Assembly (NCBI GenBank): GCA_035651955.1
Contig: DASRES010000003.1
Span: 1 to 64,000 of the forward strand
Direction: 5' to 3'
DNA length: 64,000 bases
DNA from: Acidimicrobiia bacterium
GTDB taxonomy: Bacteria > Actinomycetota > Acidimicrobiia > IMCC26256 > JAMXLJ01
In this document: one piece after another, positions 1 to 7,795 of the stretch
How the letters are laid out: each line of letters starts with the position of its first letter
How positions within the stretch are numbered: the stretch's first letter is position 1
The notes under the pieces: generated by a model
Databases searched by the model: none
What the model was told of the DNA's origin: nothing
What the model saw: only the letters and a program-made list of their open reading frames with translations
Made by a program: the position numbers and the translations under genes

Positions 1-114
1 CGGGCGCTCCGGCTCGAGCGCGTCGTCGGGGACGCACGACCGCAGTACCGCTACGAGCGCGACGTCGAGCAGTTCTTCCGACACTCCCCCGCCGTCGTAC
101 ACCAGGTGGACTGA
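1..114 (+). CDS. C-terminal end of an unidentified protein (cut by window edge)
   Basis: An open frame runs from base 1 to a TGA at 112-114 and gives the last 37 residues of a protein, ending VVHQVD. The stop directly abuts the ATG of the next gene, so the two are probably translated from one mRNA and coupled. The fragment is Arg/Glu-rich with no recognisable motif, so I assign no function. Its link to a crotonase-like enzyme hints at acyl-CoA metabolism, but that is context only. Confidence 0.6.
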   Translation, partial: RALRLERVVGDARPQYRYERDVEQFFRHSPAVVHQVD

Positions 115-888
115 ATGCCGCTGCGGACCGAACGTCACGACAACGTGCTCGTGCTCGTCCTCGACGATCCGAAACGCCGAAACGCGCTCTCCGACGAGCT
201 GGTGGCCGACATCGTCCGCGCTTGCGAGGAGGCCGAGCACGACGACGCGATCGGCGCGCTCGTCGTCACCGGCGCGCCGCCCGCGTTCTGCTCCGGCGCG
301 GTGCTCGGCAACCTCGCCGCGCTGGGCGACGACGCGCGCGACGACTCGCACGACACGTCGAGCGGGCTGCGCGACATCTACCAGGGGTTCCTGCGCGTGC
401 GCGACTCCCGCCTGCCCACCGTCGCCGCGGTGAACGGTCCCGCGGTCGGCGCGGGCTTCAACCTCGCGCTCGCGTGCGACGTGCGGATCGCCGCGGAATC
501 GGCGCGGTTCGACACGCGGTTCCTGCGCCTGGGGCTGCACCCGGGCGGTGGCCACACGTGGCTGCTCGAGCGCGCTGTCGGCCCGCAGACCGCGGCCGCG
601 ATGGTCCTGTTCGGCGAGGCGCTCGACGGGCGCGCCGCGGAGCGGGCCGGTCTCGCGTGGCGCTGCGTCCCCGACCGCGAGCTGCTCGACACCGCGATCG
701 CGCTCGCCGCGCGCGCGTCGGAGGTCCCGCGGGACCTGGCCGCGGAGGCGAAGGCGTCGCTGCGCGAAGCGCCGTTCCTCGGCTCGTTCGACGACGCGAT
801 CCGCATGGAGCTCGAGCGCCAGGTGCGTTCCGCACGGGCGCCGGAGTTCGCCGCACGGGTCGCCGCGTCCCGCCGGCGCGACCGCTGA
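115..888 (+). CDS. Enoyl-CoA hydratase/isomerase (crotonase) family protein lacking both catalytic glutamates
   Basis: This 257-residue protein has the crotonase fold signatures: an N-terminal DDPKRRNAL strand, the first oxyanion-hole segment APPAFCSGA (about 54-62) and the second, VNGPAVGAGFNLALACD (about 106-122). In true enoyl-CoA hydratases a Glu follows the second glycine loop and another lies 20 residues later. Here these positions are Asn116 and Phe136. Hydration by the classical two-Glu mechanism is therefore unlikely, and an isomerase, hydrolase or other crotonase activity on an acyl-CoA is more plausible. The ATG abuts the stop of the preceding gene, indicating an operon. The family call is firm; the substrate is unknown. 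Confidence 0.88.
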   Translation: MPLRTERHDNVLVLVLDDPKRRNALSDELVADIVRACEEAEHDDAIGALVVTGAPPAFCSGAVLGNLAALGDDARDDSHDTSSGLRDIYQGFLRVRDSRLPTVAAVNGPAVGAGFNLALACDVRIAAESARFDTRFLRLGLHPGGGHTWLLERAVGPQTAAAMVLFGEALDGRAAERAGLAWRCVPDRELLDTAIALAARASEVPRDLAAEAKASLREAPFLGSFDDAIRMELERQVRSARAPEFAARVAASRRRDR

Positions 889-896
889 CCCTCCCG

Positions 897-943
897 TTCT
901 CTGAAGCCTCAGACACACATGTTGTGGTTGACGCTTCACAGAA
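897..943 (+). repeat. 47-bp imperfect palindromic repeat, copy A
   Basis: The arms read TTCTCTGAAGCCTCA and TGACGCTTCACAGAA and pair as TTCT/AGAA, TGAAGC/GCTTCA and TCA/TGA with single C-C mismatches. The centre contains GACACACATG. It sits in the short gap after the crotonase gene. Two more copies of exactly the same length occur at 42007-42053 and, split by an IS, at 43020-43039 plus 44269-44295. Each of those differs from this copy at about 7 of 47 positions. It could act as a transcription terminator or be a REP/MITE-like mobile repeat. Confidence 0.8.
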
Positions 944-980
944 CCTTTTCTCAAACCGGACATAACGGTACGATGCCGCG

Positions 981-1607
981 GTGGCGACACGGGTCCCGCG
1001 GCTCGAGTGGACGGATCCCGGCGTGCATCCCGCCCGCCGCGTCGCCACGCGCGTCGCCTCGGCCGTGATCGCGGTCGTGGCCGCGATCGTCTTGCTCGTC
1101 CCGCTCGTGGAGGCGCTCCGACCGACCTCGTCGAGCGCCGCGATCGACCACTACGAGCACGGCGCCCGTCCGGCGCCGACCCGCGTGGTCGACGGCGGCT
1201 TCGCCGCCGCGTTCCCGACGTCGCCCGACCGCTCGGCGCACACCGGCGCGTTCGACGGGACGCCCATGACCGGCGCGACCTACGAGAGCGACCCGGACAG
1301 CGGGTTCCGTTTCCTCGTGACGTACCTCGATCTGCCCGCCGCCGCGCTGGGCCACGAGCGGGACGTCGTCCTCGCCGCGATCGGGTCGACCGCGCGCAGC
1401 TTCGGCGGGACGCTCCGGTCGAGCAGCGACACGGTCGTCGACGGCCACCCGCGCGGGGACTTCGTCGTCGCGCTGCACGACGCGTCGTTCCACGGACGCG
1501 TGGTGGTCGTCGGGACGCGGCTCTACGTCTACGGCGTGCAGACGCCGCCGGGACACGACCTCTCGTTCACACGCTTCGTCGACTCGTTCAGCGTGTCGGC
1601 GGACTAA
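981..1607 (+). CDS. Membrane-anchored hypothetical protein with an exported domain
   Basis: The 208-residue product has a basic N-terminus followed by one hydrophobic segment (about 25-45) and then a soluble domain with several beta-rich stretches. It ends in FTRFVDSFSV, a pattern seen in small PsbP-like or lipoprotein-type exported domains, but I do not recognise a family with confidence. The start is GTG. A TACGAT box at 969-974 lies 6 bases before it, which fits a leaderless transcript. The stop overlaps the stop of the convergent YdcF-like gene by 4 bases, so the two share their 3' ends. Function unknown. Confidence 0.65.
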   Translation: MATRVPRLEWTDPGVHPARRVATRVASAVIAVVAAIVLLVPLVEALRPTSSSAAIDHYEHGARPAPTRVVDGGFAAAFPTSPDRSAHTGAFDGTPMTGATYESDPDSGFRFLVTYLDLPAAALGHERDVVLAAIGSTARSFGGTLRSSSDTVVDGHPRGDFVVALHDASFHGRVVVVGTRLYVYGVQTPPGHDLSFTRFVDSFSVSAD

Positions 1608-2119
1608 CAGAGCGGGCTGCGGACGCGGTCGTGCACGGCGATGGCACACTCGGAGACCGTCACGGGCACGAGCAGCCACCACCGGGTGAGCGGCGTCCGG
1701 TCGCGGGCGACATCGACCCGGTCGACGTCCTCGGGGAACTGCGCGTGCCAGTAGCGGCGCGCCCGTCTCGCGTGCATCGGGTCCGAGACGAGGAGCACGG
1801 CGTCGCAGTCACGGACGAACCGGGCCGATTCACGGACGTTCTGCCACGTGTTCATCGACGTGCGCTCGGCGCGCAGCCGCGCGTCGTCGACACCCAACTG
1901 CCGGGCGAGCACCACCATGACGTCGGCCTCGACGATGTCGCCGCGCGTCGGGCCGCCCGACATGACGACGACGTCCGCGTCGTGGCGGCGCGCCAGGTCG
2001 ACGGCCGTCTGCACACGCCAACGGACGATCGCGTGCGGCGTCCCGTCGCGCCGTGCGGGATAGCCGAGGACGACGATGCCGACGCGGTTTCCGCGCGGCG
2101 CGTTGCGCGAGGCGCGCAC
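1604..2119 (-). CDS. YdcF/SanA-like DUF218 family protein
   Basis: The 171-residue protein shows the DUF218 pattern: an N-terminal GIVVLGYPA strand, VVMSGGPTRGD (about 52-62), then ADVMVVLARQLGV, and RLRAERTSMNTWQNVRES with the conserved Glu, Thr and Asn residues, followed by LLVSDPMHARRA. DUF218 proteins (YdcF, SanA, ElyC) are Rossmann-like and linked to envelope functions, but their chemistry is poorly known. There is no membrane anchor, unlike SanA. The gene starts with GTG 4 bases after the stop of the acetyltransferase gene, so the two form an operon. Confidence 0.8.
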   Translation of the reverse strand: MRASRNAPRGNRVGIVVLGYPARRDGTPHAIVRWRVQTAVDLARRHDADVVVMSGGPTRGDIVEADVMVVLARQLGVDDARLRAERTSMNTWQNVRESARFVRDCDAVLLVSDPMHARRARRYWHAQFPEDVDRVDVARDRTPLTRWWLLVPVTVSECAIAVHDRVRSPLC

Positions 2120-2123
2120 GTCC

Positions 2124-2732
2124 CTACCGGACGAATCGCTCGAGCAGCTCGTGACGGCGGTCCGACCACTCCTCCGACGTCATCGCGTACCGCACGTGGT
2201 CCTCGTAGACGCCACGGATCTGGAGGAAGCGCAGCGCGGTGCCCTCGTCGCGCAGGCCGAGCTTCTGCGCGACACGCCGGCTCGCGGTGTTGCGGGGGAC
2301 GATCGACGCCTCGAGCCGGTGGAGGCCGAGGTGCTCGAAGCCGTACCGCATGACGAGCACGACGCCCTCCGGCACGAGGCCCTGTCCCGCGTGGTCGCGA
2401 TCGACCCAGTACCCGATGAACGCGCCTTGGAACGGCCCGCGTTGCACACTGCCGAGGCTCACCTCGCCGACGAACTCGCCTTCGCGCAGGAACAGCCCGA
2501 AGCCGTACGCGGTGTCGAAGTGCCGCTGGCGCTCCCACGCGCCGCAGCGGGCCCGGAACGCCTCGACGTCGGTGACCGGGTCCGGGCTGCCGGGTTCGGG
2601 CAGCGGCTCCCACGGCTCCAGCCAGTCGCGGCTGCGCGTCCGGACGCGGTGCCACGCCTCCCAGTCCGAGCCCTTGAGAGGTCGCAGCATCACCCGGCGG
2701 CCGACGAGCAGTGGTGCTTCGTGCAGCTTCAC
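2124..2732 (-). CDS. GNAT-family N-acetyltransferase, RimJ/RimL type
   Basis: The 202-residue product matches the RimJ/RimL branch of GNAT enzymes: an N-terminal RRVMLRPLKGSDWEAW segment, FVGEVSLGSVQRGPFQGAFIGYWVD in the central sheet, the acetyl-CoA-binding stretch DHAGQGLVPEGV (about 119-130) and the C-terminal HRLEASIVPRNTASRRV motif. Such enzymes acetylate protein N-termini, classically ribosomal proteins S5, L12 and S18, although some act on small molecules. It starts with GTG and heads a two-gene unit with the DUF218 gene downstream. Its start region is divergent from orn. Confidence 0.85.
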   Translation of the reverse strand: MKLHEAPLLVGRRVMLRPLKGSDWEAWHRVRTRSRDWLEPWEPLPEPGSPDPVTDVEAFRARCGAWERQRHFDTAYGFGLFLREGEFVGEVSLGSVQRGPFQGAFIGYWVDRDHAGQGLVPEGVVLVMRYGFEHLGLHRLEASIVPRNTASRRVAQKLGLRDEGTALRFLQIRGVYEDHVRYAMTSEEWSDRRHELLERFVR

Positions 2733-2823
2733 GCGTCACCCCTCGAGCCGGTCGACCCCGTGTCGCGGGCGCAGTCTACGGGCGGGGCTCGGGCGACGAG
2801 ACCGGCGGATTAGCGTGAGCCGG

Positions 2824-3462
2824 ATGGCCGACTCGCCCGCCGGATCGTCTGCCGGATCGCCCGCTGGATCACCTGAGAGCTCGTCCGCGACCGACCGCCT
2901 GGTGTGGCTCGACCTCGAGATGACGGGCCTCGACGTCGACCGCGACGTCATCGTCGAGATCGCCGCGCTCGTCACGAACGCGGCGCTGGAGCCCCTCGAC
3001 GACGGCATCGACGTCGTCGTGCACCAACCGCCCGAGGTGCTCGCCCGCATGAGCGACTTCGTGCGTGCGATGCACACCAAGTCGGACCTGCTGCCCGCGA
3101 TCGAGGCGTCGACGACGTCGCTCGCGGACGCGGGCGCCGCGGTGCTCGGGTACGTCCGCGCGCACGTACCGGACGCGTCGACCTCGCCGTTGTGCGGGAA
3201 CACGATCGGGATGGACCGCCGGTTCCTCGCTCGCTACCTGCCCGAGCTCGAGGCGCACCTCCACTACCGCAGCATCGACGTGTCCACGCTGAAGGAGCTG
3301 TGCCGGCGCTGGTACCCGGACGTGTACCGGCGTCGGCCGGGCAAGAGCGAGCGACACCGCGCGCTCGACGACGTGCGCGACTCGATTGCCGAGTTGCGGT
3401 ACTACCGCGACGCGATGCTGCGGGCTCCCGACGGTGACCCGGCCGGGACGGCACCGTCGTAG
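2824..3462 (+). CDS. orn: Oligoribonuclease (DEDDh 3'-5' exoribonuclease)
   Basis: The 212-residue protein degrades 2-5 nt RNA fragments, including pGpG, to mononucleotides in the cytoplasm. The DEDDh signature is complete: WLDLEMTGLD near residues 28-37 gives the first Asp and Glu, GNTIGMDRRFL gives the second Asp region, and SERHRALDDVRDSI gives His and the last Asp. I chose the ATG at 2824 because a TAGCGT box lies 7 bases before it. The first 22 residues form a Ser/Pro/Ala/Gly-rich run with repeated SPAG units and are not part of the usual Orn fold. The gene ends 4 bases from the convergent ABC permease. Confidence 0.93.
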   Translation: MADSPAGSSAGSPAGSPESSSATDRLVWLDLEMTGLDVDRDVIVEIAALVTNAALEPLDDGIDVVVHQPPEVLARMSDFVRAMHTKSDLLPAIEASTTSLADAGAAVLGYVRAHVPDASTSPLCGNTIGMDRRFLARYLPELEAHLHYRSIDVSTLKELCRRWYPDVYRRRPGKSERHRALDDVRDSIAELRYYRDAMLRAPDGDPAGTAPS

Positions 3463-3466
3463 GCGG

Positions 3467-4243
3467 TCACGCCCAGCCGACCTTCTTGTCGTCGAAGCGC
3501 AGACGGCGCAGGGCGACACCGGCGAACAGCGCCGCCATCCCGACGAGCACGAGGGTGGGCGTGACGACCGCCGCGAGCCCGCGGCCGTCCAGGATCACGG
3601 CCCGCAGACCGCGCATCACCCAGTACGTCGGCGTCACGGGCGCGACCGTCCGGGCCCACGCGGGAAGCAGCGCGAACGGCACGAACGCCCCGCCGATCGC
3701 GCCGAAGACGACCATGCCGGAGTAGCCGAACGCGTTCGCCTGCTGCGCGGTCCTGCACAGCGCGGTCACCGCGACACCGAGCACCACCAACGACGCGACG
3801 AACGCCGTCAGCAACGGCACGAGCGCGACGACGTCGCCGCGGACATCGAGTCCGAAGAACGCGACGCCGGTACCGAGCACGACCGCGAACTGGACCAGGC
3901 CGACCCCGAGGAACGGGAGCGACTTGCCGAGCACGATCTCGCGTGGCGTCGCCGCGCTCGCCCGCAACCGGTCCCACGTCGCCCAACCGTGCTCGGCGAA
4001 GAACGCGAACGTCACCATCGAGACGAGGAAGAACGCAGCCATCGCGGCCTGCCCGGGCACGACCTGCTCGGCCCCGTTCGCGTGCGCGTGACCGGTCTCG
4101 ACGAGCGCGGGACGGAACACGGGCTTGAGGAACGCCATCATGATGACGGGGAACACGACGAGCACGAGGATCGCGGTCGGGTCGCGCCGGGCGAGCCGCA
4201 GCTCGTGGGCGACGAGCACGCCGACGCGACGCGCGGCGTTCAC
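3467..4243 (-). CDS. ABC-2 type transporter permease
   Basis: The 258-residue protein has about six hydrophobic spans typical of ABC-2 export permeases. Examples are ILVLVVFPVIMMAFL, AMAAFFLVSMVTFAFF and the C-terminal TPTLVLVGMAALFAGVAL. Its GTG start overlaps the TGA of the ATPase gene (GTGA), so the two are translationally coupled subunits of one exporter. The sequence does not show the substrate. The divergent TetR gene suggests drug, lipid or other hydrophobic-compound efflux under TetR control. Confidence 0.88.
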   Translation of the reverse strand: MNAARRVGVLVAHELRLARRDPTAILVLVVFPVIMMAFLKPVFRPALVETGHAHANGAEQVVPGQAAMAAFFLVSMVTFAFFAEHGWATWDRLRASAATPREIVLGKSLPFLGVGLVQFAVVLGTGVAFFGLDVRGDVVALVPLLTAFVASLVVLGVAVTALCRTAQQANAFGYSGMVVFGAIGGAFVPFALLPAWARTVAPVTPTYWVMRGLRAVILDGRGLAAVVTPTLVLVGMAALFAGVALRRLRFDDKKVGWA

Positions 4244-5169
4244 GCGGCGTGCTCCGCGCTCTCGTACCGGCGGCCGGTGATGCTCAGGAAGACCGACTCC
4301 AGGCTCGGGCGGATCACCTCGATGCCGCGTAGCGAACCTGCCGCCGAACCGAGCTCGCGCAGCATGTGTGCCGCGGTCGCCGCGGGGTCGTCGGTCGGGA
4401 TGCGCGCGACCGACCCGTCCACGAGCGCGCCGTCCGCGCGAAGGATGTGAGGGACGTCGCCGTCGAACGTCAGCTCCAATGCGGTCGTGCCGTGGTGCGC
4501 AACGAGCCGCGCGACGTCTCCCTGCGCAACGACTCGGCCGCGGTCGATGAACGCGACGCTCGCGCCGAGCTCCTCGATCTCGTGAAGGTAGTGAGTCGAG
4601 TAGACGACGGCCGAGCCGTCGTCGGCGAGCGCGCGCACGAGGGTGAGGATCTCGGCGCGGGTGCGGACGTCGGCACCGGTCGTCGGCTCGTCGAGCAGGA
4701 CGAGTCGCGGACGGTGCACGAGCGCGATCGCGGTGTGGAGGCGGCGACGCTCACCACCCGACAGCTGCGACGCGCGTCGCTCGCTCAACTCATCGAGCCC
4801 GAGCGCGTGGAGGATGGCATCCACTCGCGCGCGCAGCTCGCCGCGCCGCAGGCCCGCGAGCGCGGCGAAGAACCGGACGTTCTCCCGGACGCCGAGCGAC
4901 GAGTAGACGCCGGTGTCCTGGGGCGCGTACCCGATGATCGACCGGGCGCGCGGCGCCTCGCGAGTGACGTCGATGCCGGCGACGCGGACCGTGCCCGCGT
5001 CCGGTCGGCGCAGACCGGCCACGATCGAGACCAGCGACGTCTTGCCCGCGCCGTTCGGGCCGAGCAGCCCGAGGATCGTGCCCTCGCCGACGGTCAGGTC
5101 GACGCCGTCGAGCGCGACCGTCCGGCCGTAGGACTTCCGGACGCCGCGGACGTCGAGCAGCGGGATCAC
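4240..5169 (-). CDS. ABC transporter ATP-binding protein
   Basis: The 309-residue ATPase drives the adjacent ABC-2 permease. It has Walker A GLLGPNGAGKTS (about 35-46), a Q-loop region YAPQDTG, the signature LSGGERRRL, Walker B VLLDEPTTGADV and the H-loop YSTHYL. A C-terminal extension of about 90 residues ending in SLESVFLSITGRR is typical of DrrA/CcmA-like exporters. A longer upstream frame exists, but the GTG at 5169 begins directly at the conserved LLDVRGVRKSYG strand and overlaps the TGA of a 50-codon upstream ORF. I therefore use it as the start. Confidence 0.92.
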   Translation of the reverse strand: MIPLLDVRGVRKSYGRTVALDGVDLTVGEGTILGLLGPNGAGKTSLVSIVAGLRRPDAGTVRVAGIDVTREAPRARSIIGYAPQDTGVYSSLGVRENVRFFAALAGLRRGELRARVDAILHALGLDELSERRASQLSGGERRRLHTAIALVHRPRLVLLDEPTTGADVRTRAEILTLVRALADDGSAVVYSTHYLHEIEELGASVAFIDRGRVVAQGDVARLVAHHGTTALELTFDGDVPHILRADGALVDGSVARIPTDDPAATAAHMLRELGSAAGSLRGIEVIRPSLESVFLSITGRRYESAEHAA

Positions 5170-5318
5170 GCCGCCGCCCCACCGTGACGCCGGGTACCCC
5201 GTTCGAGCTCGTCGAGCCGGTCCTCCCACGCCCGCCGGGCGGCGACCCAGGCGCGCGCCTCCCGCCTCGCCCCTTCGGATACCGTGAGGACTGACAGATT
5301 CCGACGAGTTGTTTGCAT
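5166..5318 (-). CDS. Small hypothetical ORF coupled to the ABC ATPase
   Basis: A 50-codon ATG frame occupies the gap between the TetR gene and the ATPase on the ATPase strand, and its TGA overlaps the ATPase GTG in a GTGA junction. The product is charged and probably helical in the middle (EARAWVAARRAWEDRLDELE). I know no family for it. The precise coupling, and the fact that otherwise the ATPase would have a roughly 150-base leader, favour a real small gene. Low codon count keeps confidence moderate. Confidence 0.4.
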   Translation of the reverse strand: MQTTRRNLSVLTVSEGARREARAWVAARRAWEDRLDELERGTRRHGGAAA

Positions 5319-5328
5319 ACCGACGAGT
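5301..5328. promoter_or_regulatory. Direct repeat in the TetR/ABC divergent region, possible operator
   Basis: CCGACGAGT occurs at 5301-5309 and again at 5320-5328, 19 bases apart centre to centre, with GCATA between. The second copy lies in ATACCGACGAGTAT, which also has ATAC/GTAT half-symmetry. The position between a TetR gene and the transporter it would be expected to control makes this a candidate operator. This is inference from position and symmetry only. Confidence 0.35.
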
Positions 5329-5364
5329 ATCGAACACGAAGACCGGTACGGCAAGGAGGAATCG

Positions 5365-6006
5365 GTGGCGTTCGAGCCGTTGACCCCGGACCGGCGGCGG
5401 GCCATGACCCGCCGGCACCTGCTCGACGCGGCGGCGATCGTCTTCGCCCGTGACGGGTTCCACGGCGCGACGCTCGACGAGGTGGCGAAGACGGCCGGGT
5501 TCACGAAAGGCGCCGTCTACTCGAACTTCAAGAACAAGGACGACCTCTTCCTCGCGCTCGTCGACGACCGTGCAGAGCGCGCGTTCGCGGTCATCGAGGA
5601 GATCCTCGACACGGAGCCGCAGCACTCGTCCGACGAGCAGCTCCCGCGTGTCCGACAGCTGATGAAGAGCGACGCCGCGATGTGGGACGACACGTGGCAG
5701 GCGCTCTATCTGGAGTTCCTGCTCTACGCGCGTCGTACGCCGGAGGGGCGAGCGAAGCTCGCGGCGCGTGACCGGTACGAGCACGCGGCGGCCGAGCACT
5801 TCATCGAGAGCGAGTACGCGGCTCGCGGCCGGAAATTCCCGTATCCGATCCGCGAGTTCGCGCAAGTGATGCGCGCGGTGTGGCTCGGGCTGCAGATCGA
5901 ACGGCTCGCCGACCCCGAAGCCGTCACGGACGCGACGATCGACACCGCGCTCGACCTGCTCTACGAGTTCGACCGCATCGCGGAGAAGCTCGCGTCAGGC
6001 GAGTAG
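5365..6006 (+). CDS. TetR/AcrR family transcriptional regulator
   Basis: The 213-residue protein begins with a helix-turn-helix domain: RRHLLDAAAIVFARDGFHGATLDEVA followed by AGFTKGAVYSNFKNKDDLF, the TetR hallmark (about 17-65). The C-terminal ligand-binding region is all helical and contains many Trp, Tyr and Phe residues. I use the GTG at 5365 because AAGGAGG at 5353-5359 is an excellent ribosome binding site for it, although the frame is open further upstream. It is divergent from the ABC exporter operon and is its likely repressor. Its 3' end overlaps the convergent aminotransferase by 12 bases. Confidence 0.9.
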   Translation: MAFEPLTPDRRRAMTRRHLLDAAAIVFARDGFHGATLDEVAKTAGFTKGAVYSNFKNKDDLFLALVDDRAERAFAVIEEILDTEPQHSSDEQLPRVRQLMKSDAAMWDDTWQALYLEFLLYARRTPEGRAKLAARDRYEHAAAEHFIESEYAARGRKFPYPIREFAQVMRAVWLGLQIERLADPEAVTDATIDTALDLLYEFDRIAEKLASGE

Positions 6007-7095
6007 GTCGTCGATCGCGGCGAGCAGGGTGAGCACGTTGCGCTCGCGCGCGTTGTGGCCCATCAGCCCGATGCGCCACGCCTTGCCGGCGAACTCACCG
6101 AGCCCGCCGCCGACCTCGATCTGGTACTGCTCGAGCAGTCCCTTGCGGAGCGCGGCGTCGTCCGCACCGTCGGGCAGCCACGCGGTCGTCAGCTCGGGCA
6201 GGCGGTGACCCTCCTGCGCGCACAGCCGGAACCCGCGCTCGGGAAGGCGCTCGTGCAGCATCGCGCCGACCTGCGCGTGACGGTCCCACGCGGCCTCGAG
6301 GCCCTCGTCGAGCAGCGCGCCGAGCCCGGCGTGCAACCCGAACACCGCGGTGACCGGCGCGGTGTGGTGGTAGCGACGTTGCGCGCCGACGTACGCGCCG
6401 ATCAGGCCGAGGTCGAGGTACCACGACGCGACGGGCGTCGCGCGCGCCTCGAGCCGCGCGACCGCACGGGCCGAGAACGTCAACGGCGCGAGCCCGGGCG
6501 GCACACCGAGGCACTTCTGGGTCCCCGAGTAGCACGCGTCGATCCCCCACTCGTCCGCCTCGACCGGGATCCCGCCGAGCGACGTGACCGTGTCGACGAG
6601 CAGGAGCGTGCCGGTGTCCTGCAGGACCCGTAGCGGCGCGACGTCGTTGCGCACCCCGGTCGACGTCTCCGCGTGGACGACGGCGAGCACCCGTGCCTCG
6701 GGATGCGTGCGCTGCGCGTCGATCAGCCGCTCCGGATCGATCGCCCGCCCCCACGGCTCGTCGACGCGCACGACCTCGGCTCCACAGCGGCGCGCGACCT
6801 CGCACATGCGCTCGCCGAACACGCCGTTCACACCGACGATCGCGGTGTCACCGGGCTCCAGCAGGTTGACGAAGCACGCCTCCATGCCGGCCGATCCCGT
6901 ACCGCTGATGGGCAGCGTCAGCGCGTTCCGCGTGCGGAACACGGCGCGCAGCCGCGCCGCAGTGTCGTCGAGCAGCGCGAGGAACTCGGGATCGAGATGA
7001 CCGAGCAGCGGGCGCGTCGACGCGCACACCACTTCGGGATAGACGTTGCTCGGTCCGGGACCGAGGAGCAGACGTTCCGACAGGGGAAGGGGCAC
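5995..7095 (-). CDS. PLP-dependent class V aminotransferase (alanine-glyoxylate / serine-pyruvate type)
   Basis: The 366-residue enzyme shows the class V features: LLLGPGPSNVYPEV at the N-terminus, the glycine-rich ISGTGSAGMEA (about 63-73), VHAETSTGV, the cofactor-binding Asp in LLVDTVTSLGG and the Schiff-base lysine in YSGTQKCLGVPPG (near 193). The C-terminal GLGEFAGKAWRIGLMG is typical of the AGXT/SPT group that transfers amino groups between alanine or serine and glyoxylate or pyruvate. The exact substrates cannot be read from sequence. It starts with GTG, and a TACGAT box lies 6 bases upstream, suggesting a leaderless mRNA. Confidence 0.9.
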   Translation of the reverse strand: MPLPLSERLLLGPGPSNVYPEVVCASTRPLLGHLDPEFLALLDDTAARLRAVFRTRNALTLPISGTGSAGMEACFVNLLEPGDTAIVGVNGVFGERMCEVARRCGAEVVRVDEPWGRAIDPERLIDAQRTHPEARVLAVVHAETSTGVRNDVAPLRVLQDTGTLLLVDTVTSLGGIPVEADEWGIDACYSGTQKCLGVPPGLAPLTFSARAVARLEARATPVASWYLDLGLIGAYVGAQRRYHHTAPVTAVFGLHAGLGALLDEGLEAAWDRHAQVGAMLHERLPERGFRLCAQEGHRLPELTTAWLPDGADDAALRKGLLEQYQIEVGGGLGEFAGKAWRIGLMGHNARERNVLTLLAAIDDLLA

Positions 7096-7125
7096 CGCGG
7101 CATCGTACGCGCGGCGTCGCGAGCG

Positions 7126-7512
7126 TCAGGCTGCGTCGGAGACCGCGGCGTCGCGCACGACGGGCGACCAGTCGTCCAGGAGACGACGGACGTCACCGGC
7201 CGCGTCCTCACCGGCGACCATCCCGCGGGCGACCATCGCCGCGGCACGGGCGACGCGCGTCGCCTCGTGGTCGGGGACGGCCTCGACGCCCTGCGCGACC
7301 GCGAGCACAGCGCGGGTCGCGTTGTGCGCCGCGAGCGCCGCCTGCCGGGCCTTGCCCGTCCTGCGGAGCACGTCATCGATGTGGAGCACCGCCCGCCAGG
7401 CGTCGACCTCGTCGCCCGCCGACTGGTGGTTGGCCTCGATCGAGGCGGCCACCGCCCGCAGGTCGTCGCCCGACAGCCTGCTCAGGGCCCGGGTGAAGTC
7501 GCTGATCTCCAT
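7126..7512 (-). CDS. Small helical hypothetical protein
   Basis: The 128-residue product is predicted mostly helical and Ala-rich, with a DFTRALSRLSGDDLRAVAASIE start, a central DEVDAWRAVLHIDDVLRR and a C-terminal WSPVVRDAAVSD. It has no catalytic motif or membrane span. I chose the ATG at 7512 because the conserved-looking helical domain begins there and GAAAGAG precedes it, although the frame stays open upstream. Similar short proteins of unknown role exist in actinobacteria as far as I recall. I assign no function. Confidence 0.6.
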   Translation of the reverse strand: MEISDFTRALSRLSGDDLRAVAASIEANHQSAGDEVDAWRAVLHIDDVLRRTGKARQAALAAHNATRAVLAVAQGVEAVPDHEATRVARAAAMVARGMVAGEDAAGDVRRLLDDWSPVVRDAAVSDAA

Positions 7513-7795
7513 AGCCACTCTTTCGGCAGGAGTTGAGCTTCCGTGAGCAGTTTTTCGCGGCGCTCCCGCCGGATGGTGGACCCTCCCGACCCTCCGGCCC
7601 TCGTGGCCCCACTTGACGATGTCGTTCATGTTGGCGGCGATTGATCGACCCGTTCTCGATGATCGCCTGCGCGAACTCGCCGAAGTTCACGGTGTTCGTG
7701 CCGTTGGGCCGGTCCTCGAGAGATGGGCGATGTTCGCGGACTACGCGAGCGTAAAGACGGCAGACGCGCTTCTCGGCATGGCCGCCGGGACGGGG
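7513..7795 (-). other. 283-base gap with coding-like but frame-broken sequence, or a long leader
   Basis: No intact gene is visible. On the minus strand a GTG at 7690 opens a stretch reading VNFGEFAQAIIENGSI with almost all codons ending in G or C. One base later the coding-like signal moves to another frame (NMNDIVKWGHEG). A TACGCT box lies near 7755 on the same strand. The stretch could be a decayed small gene carrying one extra base, or the 5' leader of the small helical gene. I cannot decide between these. Confidence 0.3.
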
